Shown here one piece after another: positions 43,874 through 55,800 of a DNA stretch of 64,000 bases. The stretch lies in contig OZ020259.1 in the NCBI GenBank assembly GCA_963971285.1, positions 6,882,001 to 6,946,000 of the forward strand, written 5' to 3'. The translations under genes were made by a program, and so were the position numbers. The notes beneath the pieces are model-generated. The model ran no database searches and was not told the origin of the DNA. It was given only the letters and a program-made list of their open reading frames with translations. Position 1 is the stretch's first letter. The number at the start of each line of letters is the position of its first letter. This DNA comes from Astropecten irregularis. Taxonomy: Eukaryota; Echinodermata; Asteroidea; Paxillosida; Astropectinidae.

Positions 43874-46560
43874 GTAAGTAGCAGAACGCAAACTTCAGTG
43901 ATATGGGCATGTATCAAGATCTTCAGGACTTGCCAAAACAATCTTGCAAAGCACAGTAGCAGGTGGGAGAAGGCGAGGCAGACAGAACAAGAGAAGGGAT
44001 GACAACATCACTGAATGGACAGGCCTTAAAGGCCGCCGCACACGTGAGGTAAGTGCTGAGCTAACGGTCTCTCGAGGCTTTTAGCTCAGCAGATAGCTCT
44101 CGTGTGCGGCGGCCTTTAAAGAGTGTATCCAGTGAAACACTTGTTCAATATGAGCTTCTGTGTATTCCTGAGTCCATTTCCTACCAGAAAATACAAAAAC
44201 TCACAAAAACATTCCGACCTTTTGAGTTGGGCTTCAACAACCAAATATCCATGTGTTGTGCATCACTGCCAATTGTTCTTTGGCTGTTGTTCGCTGACCA
44301 TGAATATCAATGGTGATTTGTTTTATTGGCCAAGATATTTCTGTGCTAAGCAATTTTTTTGTGCTAAGCAGCTCTATGAAATTGACCCCAGGTCAATGAA
44401 TTGAGGCGTTACAAAACTCAAATCGTCTGCCAAACTGATAACTCAACAACAGGGGTTTTCAGCTGATATCAGTAATCGGAAGATATCTGTCTTTGGTTTT
44501 CAAAAACAAAGAAAGTAAGCAAATCAATAAACAAGTCACGTCATATTCAAATTTCAAGTCTAGGGTTAAAGGTGCTCTCATACCTTATTGGTGCATCTGA
44601 AACCCTCTAAATTTCGTTTTATCCAAATGCCTAGTTAATATAAAAAGTTACTGTTTTAACCATGTGAAATTTTGAGAAAAGTAATTCCTTTAATAAACAT
44701 TTATTATAAATCGAAAACAAAATATAACTTATAAAGTACAATGTAATAAGAGTACGGATTCTTCGTTGTTTATGTTTGAAAGAAAAATTTCAATACTTTC
44801 CCTCTTACAAATTGGCATAGGGCATGATTAGTGCAATATAGTTTTTGAAAGTCTTGGTTGGGTAGCGTTAATATAACATAAAACGTATTGTGATACACAT
44901 ACAAAATATAGAAGCATTACTGGTATAATGCTCGTATCCGGCCTATTATTAGGCTTCGTGTTACAGTACCACACTGTATTGCACTGTAGTACACGTTAAT
45001 TTACCTCAAACATATTTGTTACGGTAGATTATCCAAGGCAGAAATAACCTCCTAAGGCTCAACTCAAAAATGAAATCACACAACACTGTACTTTTTCACT
45101 GCAAAAACAAACACTTATTTATTTTTGATTGTATGTGTATCTAAATCGGCACAACAAATAATATTGATTATGTAGCTCACAAGTGTGAAATATTTACAGT
45201 GGATATGAAATTATAAATAAACTTAAAGGTACACACCGGCTTCAAAGTTCTAAAAAACAACATTGCGGAGTATAATACAATAATTCTAGAACACTTAATG
45301 AGGAATTTTGTAACAAAAAAATCAGAAATATATCGTGTAATTAAGGTTAATTAACAAAAGACAAAATAAGGTCAAAGGTCATATACGCATTTCCAGCCTC
45401 AGCAAGTGTTGGAAGGATGTGGCACGCTAATGTTTTTTTTTTAAGTACGTATCCATACGTACGTATTTAAGGCAGCGAAAGCCAGGAGAGTCAGGGGATA
45501 AGACACATGAATATGCATTGTTTGGCGTAATTATGCATGTGAGTGTCATATATTAGGCAAAGTATGTGCGCGCGCACACGTTTAAATTTCAGAGATCGTC
45601 TAGACGTTGTTACCGATCGAATTCAAGTTAGAAGTCGTGCACTCGTGCGTCGATAGCGGATTGTCATGATACGCCCTCTCGTGGTGGCGGATTATCGCGC
45701 ATATAACTATAACAACGTCTAGCAATCTAGACTAGGCCTGGCCATGATATAATACACGGGTTTACACTTCGAAAAGTGCGCATGCGTGGAAGTGCCTCGT
45801 TTTGAAGTTGCGATCAAAATGTAAGATGGCCGCCAAGGTGTAAACCCGTGTATTGGTACGGCTACACCAAGCATTCACCGTAGAGGCTTTTCAGTTGAGT
45901 AATCGAGGGTCATGTATGCTATTGAAAAAAGGAAGTGAAGCAGAAACTAAAGAAGTGTGATTTGTGAATGGTTTTCACCTTTCCCACAGTGGGCAGCCAA
46001 GTGCAATGTTAATGCAATGAAATAGTACGATGACTATAATATTTAATGCGTGATATAGCTCTGTGTTATATTCGTTCGATTCGGCTGTACTGTAGCACTG
46101 TGGAACTATACGTACAGTAGGCCTACTGTACAATGAACTGTGCAGTTAACTCTATCCCCGGCCGTACGTGTACAATGTATGTTATTCACAGCCAAAACTC
46201 AGGTACAGTTGTATGATTTTGGATCTATAAAACCTCATCCAAGAGTAAGTGTGATCCTTATTACTGTATAGTGTGATATCAATGTAAAATTCTGTATCCA
46301 TTCTAACCTATGATATATCTGATATGTACGTAGCTGCCCGCATTCGTCATTAAGCTAGTCTTTCTCAAAGGTTGTGGGTGTGAATTACAAGAGAAAACGG
46401 ATCAGGAAAAGGTCATTTAAGCGTATTCACGATCTAGGAGTAGACTCAGCAGAGGTGTAGGCTGCAACGTTAAGTTCAACCGATATTTCGCCATGTCAAT
46501 TGTTGTTTCAAAACCTGTATCGTGTACGTTACTGTAACCCGACAACATCAGAGTGCTAGA
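43874..46560. other. AT-rich intergenic or intronic region, no gene recognised
   Basis: An inverted pair GGCCTTAAAGGCCGCCGCACACG / CGTGTGCGGCGGCCTTTAAAG lies at 44022-44120, a partial M1 MITE at 44235-44392 and an M5 element at 45752. Downstream exons of gene C or the 5' exon of the transporter may be hidden here. Confidence 0.55.
45752..45854. mobile_element. MITE family M5 (ATACACGGGTTTACAC ends)
   Basis: ATACACGGGTTTACAC at the left and GTGTAAACCCGTGTAT at the right. Interior TGCGCATGCGTGGAAGTGCCTCG. Further copies at 54648-54893 and 58546-58749. Confidence 0.88.
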
Positions 46561-46627
46561 AGTCTCACAGATGAGGTTCTTCACGTTTTTATCCTGGTTT
46601 CAATCCTCTTGGTGTATTTTCAGAATT

Positions 46628-46855
46628 ATGGATAAGGAGCCTGAAAGGATCAATGCATCAGATGCCATGACCTCACATCCCCAAGAGGCTCATGATAATG
46701 CTAAACCAGACCCAGGGGAATTGGATTGTGAGGACAAACCCGCACCTCAAAAGAAGATAACATTCCACCAGAAGGTAACCTTCGTCAGTGCTATATTGTC
46801 GACATTCGCCAATATGACGGCCTTCTCAATAATAGCCGTGTTCTACCCCGTAGAG
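46628..46855 (+). CDS. SLC18B1: Transporter exon 1: cytosolic N-terminus and TM1
   Basis: 228 bases, phase 0 out. Hydrophilic acidic N-terminus of about 48 residues, then VTFVSAILSTFANMTAFSII. Confidence 0.88.
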
Positions 46856-49800
46856 GTAAGCTAAATTGGGTGTCGATTTGTCCCTGCTAAATGTGTCCAG
46901 GGGTCGATTTCACGAAGCCCTATACGATCGATCATAACTCGACTTACGAAGGATAACGCATCGTACGGGGGGGGGGATCCAACGTAGGACTGCAGTGCAT
47001 CATAAGTCCTACGATTGGTAGTAAGTTACGATGAGTTTGGTGAAATCGACCCCAGGCGTACATAATTTGCTACAGACCCTTCTCTTGCAACGTCACAGCC
47101 CGAGTTTTTGCCAACCAAGATGGTGAAAACTATGGCGAGCCATCAAAACCAGACATAACAAATAACCACAATTTGAACACAATGTGCACAGAACGTTCCA
47201 TAAACAGTGAAAGCTATTGCTGAATGTATAATGCAAACAACGTACGCAATGGTGCTATGTACTTTGTACAGCTAGCTATAGAAAGTTTGCAAAAATTTTG
47301 AATTTGGTCATGCCGTCCGTCCAGAAGACGAAATGATTCGCAGTTTTTGGCCGCCCATGCCTACCACCAGGTCTATGTGTGTAGAAATAAAAGAAAGGTC
47401 CATGCTAGCCGTATAAGTCCTGCCCGTGATTGGGTATACGCGCAGACATATTTAGCAGGGGGACATCGGCCTTTCAGCTGTGAACAACTCAGCTAACACG
47501 CGGTAATTAGATCTGCATATTTAAATTCAAACATATTTGCAGCACGCATCCATATATTTCTTTGTAAATGTAAGGGATAGTATGTTTAAAATATTGGAAT
47601 CAAAGACATTTTCCCATATTTTAAAACGCATAGATTACCATCAACTGACCTGGTTGCCATTGATTTCTGTCACGTGTTCAAAATGAGACTTGGCGCATGA
47701 CCAAGAAAGCATTTGCAGTCTTTATATTAAACGGTATTTACAGACTGTGTACATTTTCTCCAGAGAGGCCAGTATTCCGAAATCCATTTTTTGATCAAAT
47801 TTATCTAAACTTTGGATGGGGTTTTCTTTTGCTGGGAAAAGACTGGATTTCACTTAAAGAGACAGCGCCTCTGCCGCTGTCACTGTCGGCGTTGTTGTCG
47901 CTGTCGTTTTGTTTTGTTGCTGTAGTTGTAAACCGTTTTTGTATACTTTTTTGGGTTGTATTTCAAGGCCAAGACAAGAGGCATGTCACAGACTGTCATC
48001 GGCTTGTTGTTCAGCTCCTATGCCTTTTCATTGGCAATTGGATCACCAATTTGGGGGAAAGCTGTGAGTATTTTTATCTTGACCCTTTGTATGATTTGTC
48101 TTCTGTCCATTATAACAGATGGTCTGTATAATAGCATACAGCACACCACTTTGCCCAATTTGTGAATGTTGCAGTGGCGTATGTCAGAAAGAACCAACGC
48201 TTTCATGTGACCCTAATACATTGGAACTGGCAACAGCATTCTTTTATAAAACCGCTCCGAATAAATCTTGTGTTGCAGAATGCATACACAATAAATGCAT
48301 CATTACTGAATGATTACACAATTGCTTCAAACGAATTATTAGCTTGAAAACTGCATGTTATGTAATTGCATATACGTTGCACTTCCTTTACTGTGATTGT
48401 CTGTATCGAGTTGCTGTAAATAACGCCGTTTTTACATCTCTTTAGATACCATTCATCGGAGCTCGTTTCGTGTTCCTTGCAGGGGCGTTCGTAACCGGTG
48501 GCTGCAATATTTTGTTCGGGTGAGCTTTCTTCTTCCACCTTATTATATAATATATTTTGAATTTCTTTGGGGAGGCTTGAGGAAAGTGATTCCCGAGAGG
48601 GCGCCCTCTTGCAATGCGCTTTGTAAAAGTATTTGGACTTTGTTCAAGAGGCTTTTTTTTAAGGATGCTAGCTTTTATTGTTGGGTTTTTATTGTTTTGT
48701 TTTTTTAATTGATGACAGATTTATCATCGATATGCCGTCATTGGCTACATTCACAGCCTTCAGTTTCATCATCCGTCTTCTTGAGGGTCTGGGTACCTCA
48801 GCGTCTTACACAGCCGCATCGGCTATCGTGGCCAATGCCTTTCCTGACAACGTTGGCACGGCACTGGTAAACATTCGTTATTAAAGGTAGTATCATACTT
48901 TGGTAATAGACCAAAACAGAAATGTTTCTAGATTTACATATTACTTTCAGGGTATGAAGGTGATGCTGGTAGAAACCTACCGTTAAAATATTTCCGCCTG
49001 AAATGTTGTATTCATCCAGAAATTAATAAAACAACGACCGAAAATCTGTTTGATCTTTTAAAAGATCAAAAATAAAAGAGAAAAGTCTTAAGAAATACTA
49101 TGGCCGTTTTTCACTGTTTTCTCAAAACGTTGGCACCGTATGGGACTGAAATTTTCACAGATGACTGTTACTGTATCTTCCTTGATATTTTTGCCCTTGA
49201 ATCTGTATTTCTTTGACAAAAACCAAAGTATGATACTACCTTTAAACATGAACATTCATATTATGTCCAAGATGAGTATTCATATTATGTAAAACATGAA
49301 TATTAATATTACTTTAATATTAATATTGGTTTGCGGCTAAAATTTCCAAGAAAATAATGTTTTTGTGAAAGAAATTGCATTAATGAAAACAAAATTTAAA
49401 CTGTATCATATCACAAAATGGTGCCTTCCTTATTGAGTTTATATTTGGTAACTTAAATTTTATCAACTAATCATTTCCAATGCAGAGTATGATTGAAATG
49501 GCAGCTGGCCTGTCCTTTGCTGTGGGTCCAGCCATCGGTGGTTTCCACGGTCACATACTGTAACAGTCACATTGTTAGGGTTATGGGTAGAAAAATCATG
49601 TGGCTGCCGTATGTCATTTGAAGTGTTGACAGACGGTCGCCTTAGGGTGACCCTGCGGCGGCCGTAGGTTTTTGACAAATATCATGGAAAACGCAAACTT
49701 GCTGCAATGCGCCCGCAGCATACAATGAGTATGATAATGAGGAGTTTGCCATACACATCAAGATTTTTCACAAAGGACATTACTTCCAGTTTCCCAAGTG

Positions 49801-52800
49801 TCTATTTGCCACGGCGAACGTATAAATGAAAAGAGTTATAACTCCGCGCTATAATTCTACGGCCACCCCTACGTCCTGTAAATAATAGGAATATGCACCG
49901 TATATAAGGCAACCATGAGGCAGCTGCAGATTTTCTGCGGCCGCCGCACGTTTCTCTCGATTTCGGGTACATACGGCCGCCGTACGCTAGCCGTATGGCA
50001 AATGTGATCGAGGCATTAGTAAATGACGGTTCTCAGCATTTCAACCCTATGTCAGCCTTTTTTGAAATTCAAAGTCTCTGATTGTGGTCCCTGTCTTTGT
50101 CAAATGGGGGCGCTATTCACGTTTTGCTAATGTTCAAACGCAGTACATTGTAATTGCAAATGTTTTATTTAGTTCTGGCTTCCATTGTTCATGAGACTTT
50201 GACTTTGAACTGAAGATGAAACATCTCTGGATTGGAGTATTGTTTTAATACGGGGTGTTCGGTTCCATATACAACAGGTCTGAAGATCGAGAAGGCCGGA
50301 TCTATGATCCAGCTCCTACGAATCCCTGCCGTATTGATCGCCTTAGTTGCTGTGTTCATAGCAGCCGTGTCCATGTCAACCATCAGTCCAACTCTAGCAC
50401 TTCATCTTATAGAGGTAGGTCATGAGTCTTCAATCTGCAGCAAAATTATCTCAAAATTGCTTGCGATGGAAGCACAGAAGAAAACCCTCGGGGATAAGCT
50501 ATTCCTAATAATAATAATAATAATAATAATTTTGGAGGCTAATAATCCTTACTAGCAGCTGGGGGTGCTGAATTGTGAAGGATGCGACTTTAACGTGATC
50601 GAGTAGCATAGGCTTTCATGGGCGCCCTTGGCTGCCAGCCACATCAACCCATATATGACCACGGAGTACAGCCTGAGATCGAAAGTGTTTGATTTTTGTG
50701 GAGGGAGGAAACCCGGATCACCTGGAGAAAAACCCTTGTAGCATAGGAGAGAACCAACGCACAACTCTACTCACATTATGACCCAGGCCGGATTCGAAGC
50801 CGGGCCACATTGGTGAGAGGCGACTGACTATTGCACTTGCCACCTATGCACCTACCAAACAAGACAATAGCTGCTTACCGCACAATTAGACAAGAGTTGA
50901 TTACCACACAATTAGACAAGAGCTGCTAACCACACAAAACAAACGCAGCTTACCACACAATATAAACCACAGTGTCCATAGGAGGGCATAACTCTAAACC
51001 TCCGTGCCCAAAACACACAACAAGATCTGCTTACCACACACTACCACAGTCTCCACATTTAAACTTCAAGTGAACATCATGTAAGTGACAATTAACGCAG
51101 GAACCGTGCAAAATATCCTGATATGAGTTTTATGAATAATTTATCAGTATTTCATACCCATAACGTGTATTTATCATCTTATTCTGTAACAGCTTCATTT
51201 TACCGTGGTGGAGACCAGTTTTCTGTTTGTTGGTCTGGGGTTATCATACAGTATATTCACGGTGGTATGGGGAGCCGTTGCTGATGCAAAGGTAAAATCA
51301 GTTGTTATTTTTTTGTCAAATAACTGTCTAATAACAAATGTGTAATTGTATGGCTTCATATATATTATTTTAAGCAGAATATCAAACCATATATATACTC
51401 CCTTTGTACAACTTCTTAGAGCAAGTCAATTATATCAAAACGGAATTGATATTTGTGGCAAAACGATACAAGTTTTTTTTTTTTTTTTTTTTTCAGAAAT
51501 CCACAAGAATTGTGATAGTTATGGGATTGTTCGGAACTGGACTTTTCTTTTTATTGCTAGGTCCGACCCCACTTCTGAAAATTCCTTCGTGAGTATAGTT
51601 TTGATTTTCTAACATTGTATTTATTTAATAATTGTGTTGTCTTTAGCTGCTAAGTTTATTGGGGTATTTTGGTATACCTGTGGGGTTAGCTAAGGTATTG
51701 TACTTAGCTTTTAAGTACTTGTACTTATAAACCTCCGTGTACTTCGACTGTGATAATTATGCTCTGTAGACATTTGTAATGCGCAATATAGTATATCAAC
51801 ATATAGGCCTATTGAATAATACAGGCGTTTCACAATTTAGAGCGCCACCAAGAGGGCAGCAGGGAGAGGCCGATTTACGCGGTGCATGATGGGAAAATGT
51901 CGACATTGGAGATTTTTCCGCTATACGTTGAATCGTTCTCGCCATTTAACCCACCGTATATCTTTCATCCATAGGTATTTCTCAATGTTTTCTTTCCAGT
52001 TTGGATGTGTGTGCTGTGCATCCGAAAGATTCGCAAACATAAACCATTGTGATAACACGTGAAATAAACGCACAAAACGACCCAAGAATTAGCAATAACG
52101 TAGAACGTGTAGGGGAAAAATCTCCAATGTCGACAATTTCCCATCATGTACCGCGTAAATCGGCCTCTCCGAAGCTGCTGCCCTCTTTGTGGCGCTCTAA
52201 ATTTTGAAACGCCCGTATTGTTACACATAAATATAATCTTTTCTTCATAGCACGAAATTGCTGGCGATTCTGGTTGTGCCATTTGGAGGCTTCGCAATTG
52301 CCCTGGTTGCCGTGCCAACCTTTGTAGACATATTTTCGTCGGCGGAGTAAGTGTCACGTGAATGTTTCTTATTGGTATACTTATGTGTTCTTTTAGTTTT
52401 ATACCAAACTGGAGCTTGTTAGATTTTCTTCAGATCTTGAGATAACTGAATCAATTTGAGAAATGTATTCTTTGAATTTTAAATGAACCAGTTCATAATT
52501 ATTATCTGTTATATGATGTGTCAAGTACATTGTAAAAAGATCTGAATTCAGTATTTCTTTGTAGGGTACTTGTTAAGCCTTTGAGAATAGTCTGTGGTAA
52601 AGAAGAAATGATGTTCGAGGAACTGCGTTATGAACATCAAAAGCAAAGGAGATGATTAGAATGAGGGCCACAGACAACTTGAAATCAAGGTGCACCTTGT
52701 AAGGCATTTTCTTGTAATTTTCTGGTGAGAAGCATTTGGAATACATGTAGATTGCATAAGTTGAATGTCATTTTGATTATCGTACAGATGGTATGGTCTT

Positions 52801-55800
52801 TCTGCTGGATTGGGCTTATCTTCCATGGTGTCTGGCCTTTGGTTAGGAGCATTTTCAGTGGGGTAAGGTTTGTAGGAAATTAGAAAACATACATACTAGT
52901 GATGCACTGACTTGATTCGGAGTCAATTAACAGTGTTGTAGTCGAGTACTTTTTTTCGAGTACCAAGTACTGCCGAGTACTTTAACTGCCGAGTACCAAG
53001 ACAGGCCGAGTACTTTGCCATTCGAGTACAAGTACTGGTTTTCGCGTACAAGTACTTGTGCACCCGAGTACAAGTACGAGTACAAGTACTTTTCATACGA
53101 GTACGAGTACAAGTACTTATCTTCCGGAAAAAAAACGAACAAGTTGCGCTGTAGCTGATCTAAAAGTGTGTAGTGGTAGTTACAACAACGTAAACGCCAG
53201 GCATCTTGAAGTCTATTTTCCAGACTCAACTATTCATAAGCATGTAATTTCTATATGGTAGATTCGATTCGTTGTTAGAATGCACAGATTCACGAACTTT
53301 AACTGAACATTTTTTTTTATCGAGTACTCTTTTTCGAGTTCGAGTACGTAGATGCTCGAGTACAATTTTTGTATGTCGAGTTCCAAAGGACGATTGCGAG
53401 TATTTGGACGTTCGAGTGCGAGTACGAGTATGAGTACTCGGAAAACGGTACTCGACTAGTACTCGAGTTGCATTGCCACCGTTGCATGGCCTGGCCTACT
53501 TTTAGTGACCCTGATTAAAGCTTTACCAACAAAATAATTGGACCGACGTTTTTACAAGAAACTGAACTTGATATCGTAACAAAAAGATAATAATGATTAT
53601 AAAAATTTTATTGATATGAATTCAAAAACATGTCTCGACTATTAATTTAACTATACCAACAGTTAACTCGACCTTGAAGGTAATATCATACTTTGGTTTT
53701 TGTCAAAGAAATACAGATTTATGGAAAAATATTTCAATGAGGATGCAGTAAGAGTCATCTGTTGACATTTCAGTCCCATACGTTGCCCACATTTTGAGAA
53801 AACTGTGAAAACTGCCACAGTATTTCTTAAGTCTTTCCTCTTTTATTTTTGATTGGTAAAACATAAACAATAATTTGGGTCACTGGTTTTACTCTTTTCT
53901 GGATAAATACAGCATATCAGGCAGAACAATTTCAACGGTGTATTTTTATCATCACCATCTTTATACTCTGTAAGTTATAGGTAAATCTGTGATTTCTGTT
54001 TCGGCATGTTATCAAAGTATGAGACTACCTTCAAGCATTATAGAATTGTACATCCAGGTACATTGTTTCTGATTGACGATGAATGGTGTTAACCTGTGTA
54101 TAGTTTAGTGTGATTGACTGATTCTTGTCTCTTTATATCTTAAAGGTAGTATCATAATTTGGTTTTTATCAAAGACATTCAGATTCATGGGCAAAAATAT
54201 CAAGGCAGATAAAGTAACAGTCATCTGTAAAATTTTCAATCTCATATACGGGCACAGTATTTTGTTTAAGTCTTTTCTCTGTTATGTTTGATCTTTTAAA
54301 TGATCAGAAAGATTTTCGGTCGTTGTTTTACTCATTTCTGGATAAATACATTATTTGAGACAGACAAATTTGATCAGTATGTTTCTACCACCACCATCTT
54401 CATACCCTGTAACTTAAATGTAAATCTGTGAACATTTCTGTGTTTGTTTCTTACCAAAGTATGATACTACCTACCTAAGAATGTCTGAAAGATGTTTCAT
54501 TTCTAATGAATACGGGGGATTCCAAAATAATGCAACGTCAATCATAATTCACGGAATTGGGCAACCCAATTGTGATTGGTCAACGCGTTGCAAACTCTTG
54601 GTGGCGCAATATTTTGGAATCGTCCGTATTGTAATTATAATACACGGGTTTACACTTCAAAAAGTGCGCATGCGTGGTAGTGCCTCGTTTTGAAGTCGCC
54701 ATCAAAACCGCCGAAGTGTAAACCCGTGAATTGTCTTCGACAATGGACGGGTTTACACTTCGAAAAGTGCGCATGCGTGGAAGTGCCTCGTTTCGAAGTT
54801 GCGATCAAAATCTAAGATGGCTGGTTTTGATCGCGACTTCGAAACGAGGCACTACCACGCATGCGCTTTTTTAGAAGTGTAAACCCGTGTATTGTAATGC
54901 TTCAAGCATTTTAGTTTATTCCCATCATGCATTTGATGTCTATTGATATAGGTCAATGGCCGGGCCTCTGATCGGTAGCGCCCTCGTCGACAGAGTTGGA
55001 TATGCGTATTCCTCGACATATTTAGGCGGCAGTTGTCTGGTTGTTATGATTGTCGTTTGCCTGTTTGGAGTTTGGGAGTACAGATGTGGTAAAGGGTAAG
55101 TCCCTCTAAGATCCAATCAATTAAAATACAAAATGTCACGACACGTGCTGTTAACGAGAATAAAATCTAGTTTAATCAAAAGTTACTTCATTAGTTCCAT
55201 GTGTACATTGTGTCATATTGTACACAAACTTAATTCCTATGTTATTTTCAATCCATCCGTCAGCCTTCAGTGCAGTGATAAGTAAAGCGCCCTCTGCGGT
55301 GCAATTTTGGAATGTTTTCATTGTCTTTCTGGTTAGTAATACCGCACAGTGTTTAAGTAAATTTGTGACCCAATGGAGCGAAATGAGGTAAATCCCCCAA
55401 AAGTCCATTTCGAGTTATCGGCATCTGAAGTTGCCGAATCGCAAAAAATGACTCCAACAACGATTTTTACTTTTTTTTATTTTTGGATAGGAAAAGTATC
55501 AAAGATTCACAGTGTTGATAATTATGTCAAAGAAATGTTAGGAAATTGGGTAAAAAGAAGGTTTTCTAGAACATGTTTGCAGTGTGTTTCTGTCTTCTTT
55601 TACAAAAACTAAAGAAAATCTCTCAAAATTTGACGTTTTCACAGCGCGTATTCATACTGATCTGTTTACGTATGTGAGGTGTATGTGGTATCATTGGAAC
55701 GAGCGTTGACTTGTCTTTCTATTAATAGCAATGACATCATTCCCAGGAACACCTTTACTCCATATCAATCCGCTGAAGTTTGTAAACAAAACATCGTAAG

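Noticed and set aside
53058-53261. ORF with STSTSTST
   Set aside because: Arises from the GAGTAC-rich repeat.
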